Assembly (NCBI GenBank): GCA_015680905.1
Contig: CM027381.1
Span: 88,251,501-88,315,500 of the forward strand
Reading direction: 5' to 3'
From: Coptis chinensis
Taxonomy: Eukaryota; Streptophyta; Magnoliopsida; Ranunculales; Ranunculaceae
DNA length: 64,000 nt
Shown: piece by piece, positions 60,538-64,000 of the stretch
Numbering within the stretch: the first letter of the stretch is position 1
Layout: each line of letters begins with the position of its first letter
The notes under the pieces: generated by a model
Told to the model about the DNA's origin: nothing
Databases searched by the model: none
What the model saw: the letters and a program-made list of their open reading frames with translations, nothing else
Made by a program: the position numbers and the translations under genes

Positions 60538-61205
60538 TGTTGGGGAATAACGATTCCAATCGATCTCCACTACACAGATAACTTGTAATATGAACACACT
60601 ACTACTCCAGACAAATTCTAAATATCCACTACAACCAACCTAGCAAGCCCAACTCTCTAAACAACTATTAACAACAAATAATAATGCAAAGAAAATATAA
60701 AGCATACCACAACACAAAGATGTACCGTGGTTCAGCCAATGATGCCTACTTCCATAAGAGCTAATCCTTTTATAATGTGGGAAGGAAGATTACAATCACT
60801 CCTCTCAAGTCTCTCCACCTTACTAGATCACTCCTCTCTCTTTACAGACTTTTCTCTCTGTAAATGTTTTCTCTCAATCTTGATTGCTCTCAAAATTGGG
60901 TTTCAATTTTGTGACTTTTTGTATTAGGTTTTCCAAAACCTTGTTTTTGGTTTTTATGTCCCAAATACCTGATTCGCGGTTACTGTAGATAGAAACTGCG
61001 AAAAATAGACATGGGCATGGGTGCGCTCTTGGCAAGGCCAATTTCTAGCGCGTGCGCCCTCAAGTGCCTGTTCCGTTTTCTAGTAACAAGGGAGCGGGTG
61101 CCTTGGGCTAGACCAGTCTGAGTGTGCGCGCGCTCAGACCTCTTCATGCGAACAGAACTGATTTCTCTCTTCTTCCTCATTCTCATGTGATGGATAACTC
61201 CAACA
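60538..61205 (-). repeat. 5' LTR of the truncated copia
   Basis: A 668-bp LTR runs from tgttgggg to ataactccaaca (plus-strand reading), with TG...CA ends, and is similar over its length to the solo LTR at 13125-13811. The primer-binding site lies just inside it. Confidence 0.9.
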
Positions 61206-61310
61206 ACAAGTACAAACAAAAGTATGAACAAATAAGTATTAACCAAGTCAAACTCCATAATGCTCAGTTTGATAGAAATTAAGCGCACAAAACAATCAAT
61301 CACTAAAAAC
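61206..61310. other. Flank between the copia LTR and MITE
   Basis: Short unique sequence. The five bases after the LTR (ACAAG) would be its target duplication, but the partner is lost with the missing 3' end. Confidence 0.4.
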
Positions 61311-61678
61311 CATAGTACAAAATATCAGGATATGAGTATTTATCGATATTCAATTTCTAGATATGTATCGTGGATATATCCAAAATATCAACAAATATCA
61401 TAAATATTATGGATATTTCTTGATATATCATGATACATTATTTATATTTATTTGAAATATAATTGTAAATATTAAATAAAATTATTATATACACAAAATA
61501 TCACCAAATATCTCCCAATATCGCAAAGTATCTCAAAATATCACAAATATCATCGAAATATCACCGATATTTGCAGTCGTATATATCTCTAAACATATCG
61601 TGATATTTATATATCTTTTTCTGAAATCTGGATAGATATTCTCAAATATCGCGATATATCGAGATATTTTGTACTATG
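61311..61678. mobile_element. hAT-type MITE with TSD CTAAAAAC (CATAGTAC family)
   Basis: The ends are CATAGTACAAAATATC and the inverse, GATATTTTGTACTATG. A perfect 8-bp repeat CTAAAAAC flanks it (61303-61310 and 61679-61686). The interior is dominated by aaatatc/gatattt words and matches the copy at 27326-27727. Confidence 0.88.
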
Positions 61679-63400
61679 CTAAAAACAATCAATTTACATT
61701 GTAGTAAAATATATAGAGCAACCTCCATGTCTTTTCACTCTTACTGGGCTCGAATATTTCTCCTCCCTAAAGGTGTGCTTCTCAAGGTTTCAAAACTCTA
61801 TATCAAATTTCTATGGAGTGGGCCACTTATGGAACCTAAAATGCATCAAACTTGTAGAGAAAATTTGTTGTATAGTAAGATGGAAGGTGGGTTGGGTATC
61901 ATAGACCCTATCATATGGAACACTAGAAGTGCTCTGTGTGGATTGCTTTTCAAAATTGCAAGGAAGGAAAATAATATATGGGCTAGCTGGATGTGGAGGG
62001 AGCAAATAAAAGCAAAGTTCATTTGGACTATGAAAATCCCACAAGACTGCTCATGGTCATGGCGATCTATCCTCAAAAGCAGAAAATATGCTCAACTTTA
62101 TATCAAATATATCATTGCTAAAGGTAATGATACCTTGCTCTGGCATGATATTTGGTGTCTTAAAGAGCCTCTTCTATGTAACAGTGAAGCAAAACATATC
62201 CTTCATCTATCTGAAAATGTTATGGTCAGTGAACTCATTGAAGATGGTAAATGGAACTCTCTGGTTCATAACTTGCCTGAAGGACACATCAAAAATAGTA
62301 TCCTAAAGGTAGACATCTTTTCTGAACTTGCAAAGGATCAAGTGGTGTGGACAAATACCTTTTCAGGTGATTTCTCTATCAAATCTGGCTAAAATTCTTT
62401 AAGAAGGAAAAGGAATAAAAGGATCTGGTCTAATCTTGTTTGGGGAAGATTGACAATGCCCAAATACTCATTCAATGCCTGATAACGTTTCTCGGGAAGT
62501 TTTCCAACACAAGATAGATTAGTGTATAAGAAAGTTTTGTAGGCTTCTTTATGTTGTTTCTGTGACAACAGCAGTGAAAAATCTAAACACTTATTCTTTA
62601 ATTGCAACTATACTAAATAGGTCTGGTCAAAAGTAAAAGTTGTTATTGGATTGGGGCAGCAAGTTGAACATTCAAACAAGAAGTGGTGCAATCTCATCAA
62701 TATGGTTCGAGGCAAAACACCATGGGCAGAAGTAATCAAGCTATATATTTGTGCTACTATTGGGTACTTATGGACTGAACACAATAATAGAAGATTTAAT
62801 GGAGGGTCCTTAAGTCCAACAGTCATCAGTTCAATGTTGCTCAGAGATATGAAGCAATACTTAGAAGTACAAGTGGAGGAGATACAAGATTATGTCAAAC
62901 TTAGAGTTTTGGCCCTAACAGGATAGGTCTAAATTTGAAGTATAAGAAGACTACAATCCAGCAGATTAGATGGCTTTTTCCACCTTCTGGTTAATTATGT
63001 CAAACTTAATTGTGATGGTTCAATAAATCTAGAGCATGTTGGCTATGGTGGAATGGCTCGAGATGAGCATGGATGTGTCGTGTTTGTTTTCATTGGAGGA
63101 GAAAATGTCCAGTCCATTTTGTTTCAAGAATTGAAAGCTATCGAGATTGGGATTAGCTTGTGTATTGCTCAGGATTACACAAAGGTGGTAGTAGCTTCAA
63201 ATTCTTTGAGAGCAATACAGATTCTAAAGGAAATAGAGCAACCTCCATGGGCATGCTGGAACCTCGTAACTTCAATTAAAATTCTCTTACTAAGGCTTCA
63301 TGAAGTGAATTTAATTTATGTTTACAGAGAGGAAAATTGAGCAGCAGATCATCTGGCAAAACTTTCATTAGGAGAACCTTTGCAACCTCTAGCATTTACA
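61676..63400 (+). pseudogene. LINE ORF2 remnant: RT thumb, zf-RVT, RNase H
   Basis: Frame 61676-62392 carries SYWARIFLLPKGVL, FLWSGP and GGLGIIDPIIWNTR, the reverse-transcriptase tail typical of plant LINEs, then GNDTLLWHDIWC. Stops and frame changes occur at 62390-62640 through the zinc-binding domain (ending near HLFFNCNY). The RNase H part at 63010-63340 includes NCDGS-like and LKAIEIGI blocks, with a TGA before AADHLAKLS. It is not translatable as one product. Confidence 0.82.
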
Positions 63401-63508
63401 CCCCCTTTATGTAATAGATTAAGTTTTATAGTAGAGGAAGATGTAACTGAAATTTATGAGAGGTTATAATACAGATGAGGAACTTCAAAATCCCAGCATC
63501 ATTTCTAA
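61710..63508 (+). mobile_element. 5'-truncated LINE (L1-type)
   Basis: Order of domains is the C-terminal part of a reverse transcriptase, the zf-RVT domain and RNase H, ending in an A-rich tail at about 63500. This is a 5'-truncated L1-type element on the plus strand. The target duplication is unclear because both flanks are A/T repeats (aaaatatatag). Confidence 0.75.
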
Positions 63509-64000
63509 AAAAAATATATATATATAGAAACAAATAAATACATACAAAATATATTGGGAGAAAAATTTGGCTTTTAAAAATCCTAAGAAATTGAAATTAA
63601 ATGGAAAACAAAATACAAGAGATGAAGAAGATCATACCCCGATGCACTTGAAAGGATATGATATAAAATGTAAAAAGAGAGAGAATGAGTGGAGTGCGTG
63701 AGAGAGAGAGAGAAAAAAAAAATAGGTGGAGAAACAACATGCAAATTTGAGAGAGAAACTAAGAAGGAGAGATATGTTCAGTTGAGAGTGGAGCAAACAA
63801 GAAGAGAAGAAGAAATTCTCTATCAGTTGGAGAAAAAAACGGTAGACAATATAGAGGGCAAATCCGGTAGAGAAGTTTTTGTGGTATTGTTACCAATTCC
63901 TTCGGTAAACAATTCGGTTCTATTATTTTTTTCCGCTTAAGATTGAAAAATGGATGGCAGATATTAGTGCACATTGGCCCACTAGATGATATGCGCATTG
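63509..64000. other. Intergenic DNA with GA-rich tract
   Basis: No gene is recognised. A (GA)n-rich stretch lies at about 63676-63712, and purine-rich sequence continues to 63850. Confidence 0.45.

Larger units (their letters stand above)
56880..61205 (-). mobile_element. Truncated copia retrotransposon (Tork/Tnt1-like) with its 5' LTR
   Basis: On the minus strand the 5' LTR (60538-61205) is followed by a primer-binding site TGGTATCAGAGCC (about 60524-60536). Then come gag, protease, integrase and the beginning of reverse transcriptase. The element stops inside the reverse transcriptase at about 56880, where the plastid-like DNA begins; the rest of pol and the 3' LTR are absent. A retroposed sequence (57554-58186) interrupts the integrase-RT linker. 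The LTR family is the same as the solo LTR at 13125-13811. Confidence 0.9.

Noticed and set aside
61713..63250. Shared words agagcaacctccatg at the start of the LINE and in its RNase H region
   Set aside because: A single 16-base match without flanking similarity; it could be chance or a microhomology but supports no firm claim.
1..64000. CRISPR arrays, operons or prokaryotic features
   Set aside because: Nothing of the kind is present; the coding genes are plant-type, mostly with introns, and the plastid genes are a nuclear insert.

Overview
This window is nuclear DNA of a flowering plant, almost certainly a eudicot. It is AT-rich, its genes have many introns, and the space between genes is filled with plant transposable elements and one block of plastid-derived DNA. 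The plastid block includes an intact infA reading frame. Many rosid and Solanales plastomes have lost infA, so the lineage is probably one that kept it. I cannot name the species.

Layout. 1-3612: the 3' part of a CACTA (En/Spm-type) element with a Ulp1-like protease gene, a subterminal repeat array and the CACTA terminus. 3613-11640: a nest of non-autonomous elements, including hAT-type elements with 8-bp target duplications, a Helitron-type 3' end, two fold-back elements in TA/TG microsatellites and a three-copy tandem repeat. 13125-13811: a solo LTR. 14579-19111: a ten-exon TSO1/CPP-family (CXC domain) gene. 21459-24576: a TIR element flanked by TAA that carries a decayed plant-mobile-domain reading frame and a repeated palindrome. 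25393-26901: a 5'-truncated LINE with a 15-bp target duplication. 30040-36367: a NET1-type actin-binding gene with a one-base frameshift. 37005-40311: two tandem LRX (leucine-rich repeat extensin) genes on the minus strand. 43753-48686: a complete copia retrotransposon with 172-bp LTRs, on the minus strand. 49079-51833: a seven-exon TPR co-chaperone gene. 53700-56500: plastid DNA (infA, rps8, rpl14, rpl16 with part of its intron, and a trnS fragment). 56880-61205: a second copia element cut off in its reverse transcriptase and interrupted by a retroposed sequence. 61311-63500: an hAT-type MITE and a second truncated LINE.

The host genes are five: CXC-domain regulator, NET1, two LRX and TPR. 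They do not form a pathway and look like ordinary neighbours. NET1 works at the actin-membrane interface and LRX proteins in the cell wall; the other two act in the nucleus and cytosol. I found no clearly new biological system. The best leads are the palindrome-bearing plant-mobile-domain element, the NET1 frameshift, a GC-AG intron in the CXC gene, the one open frame left in the plastid insert, and the junction between plastid DNA and the truncated copia.
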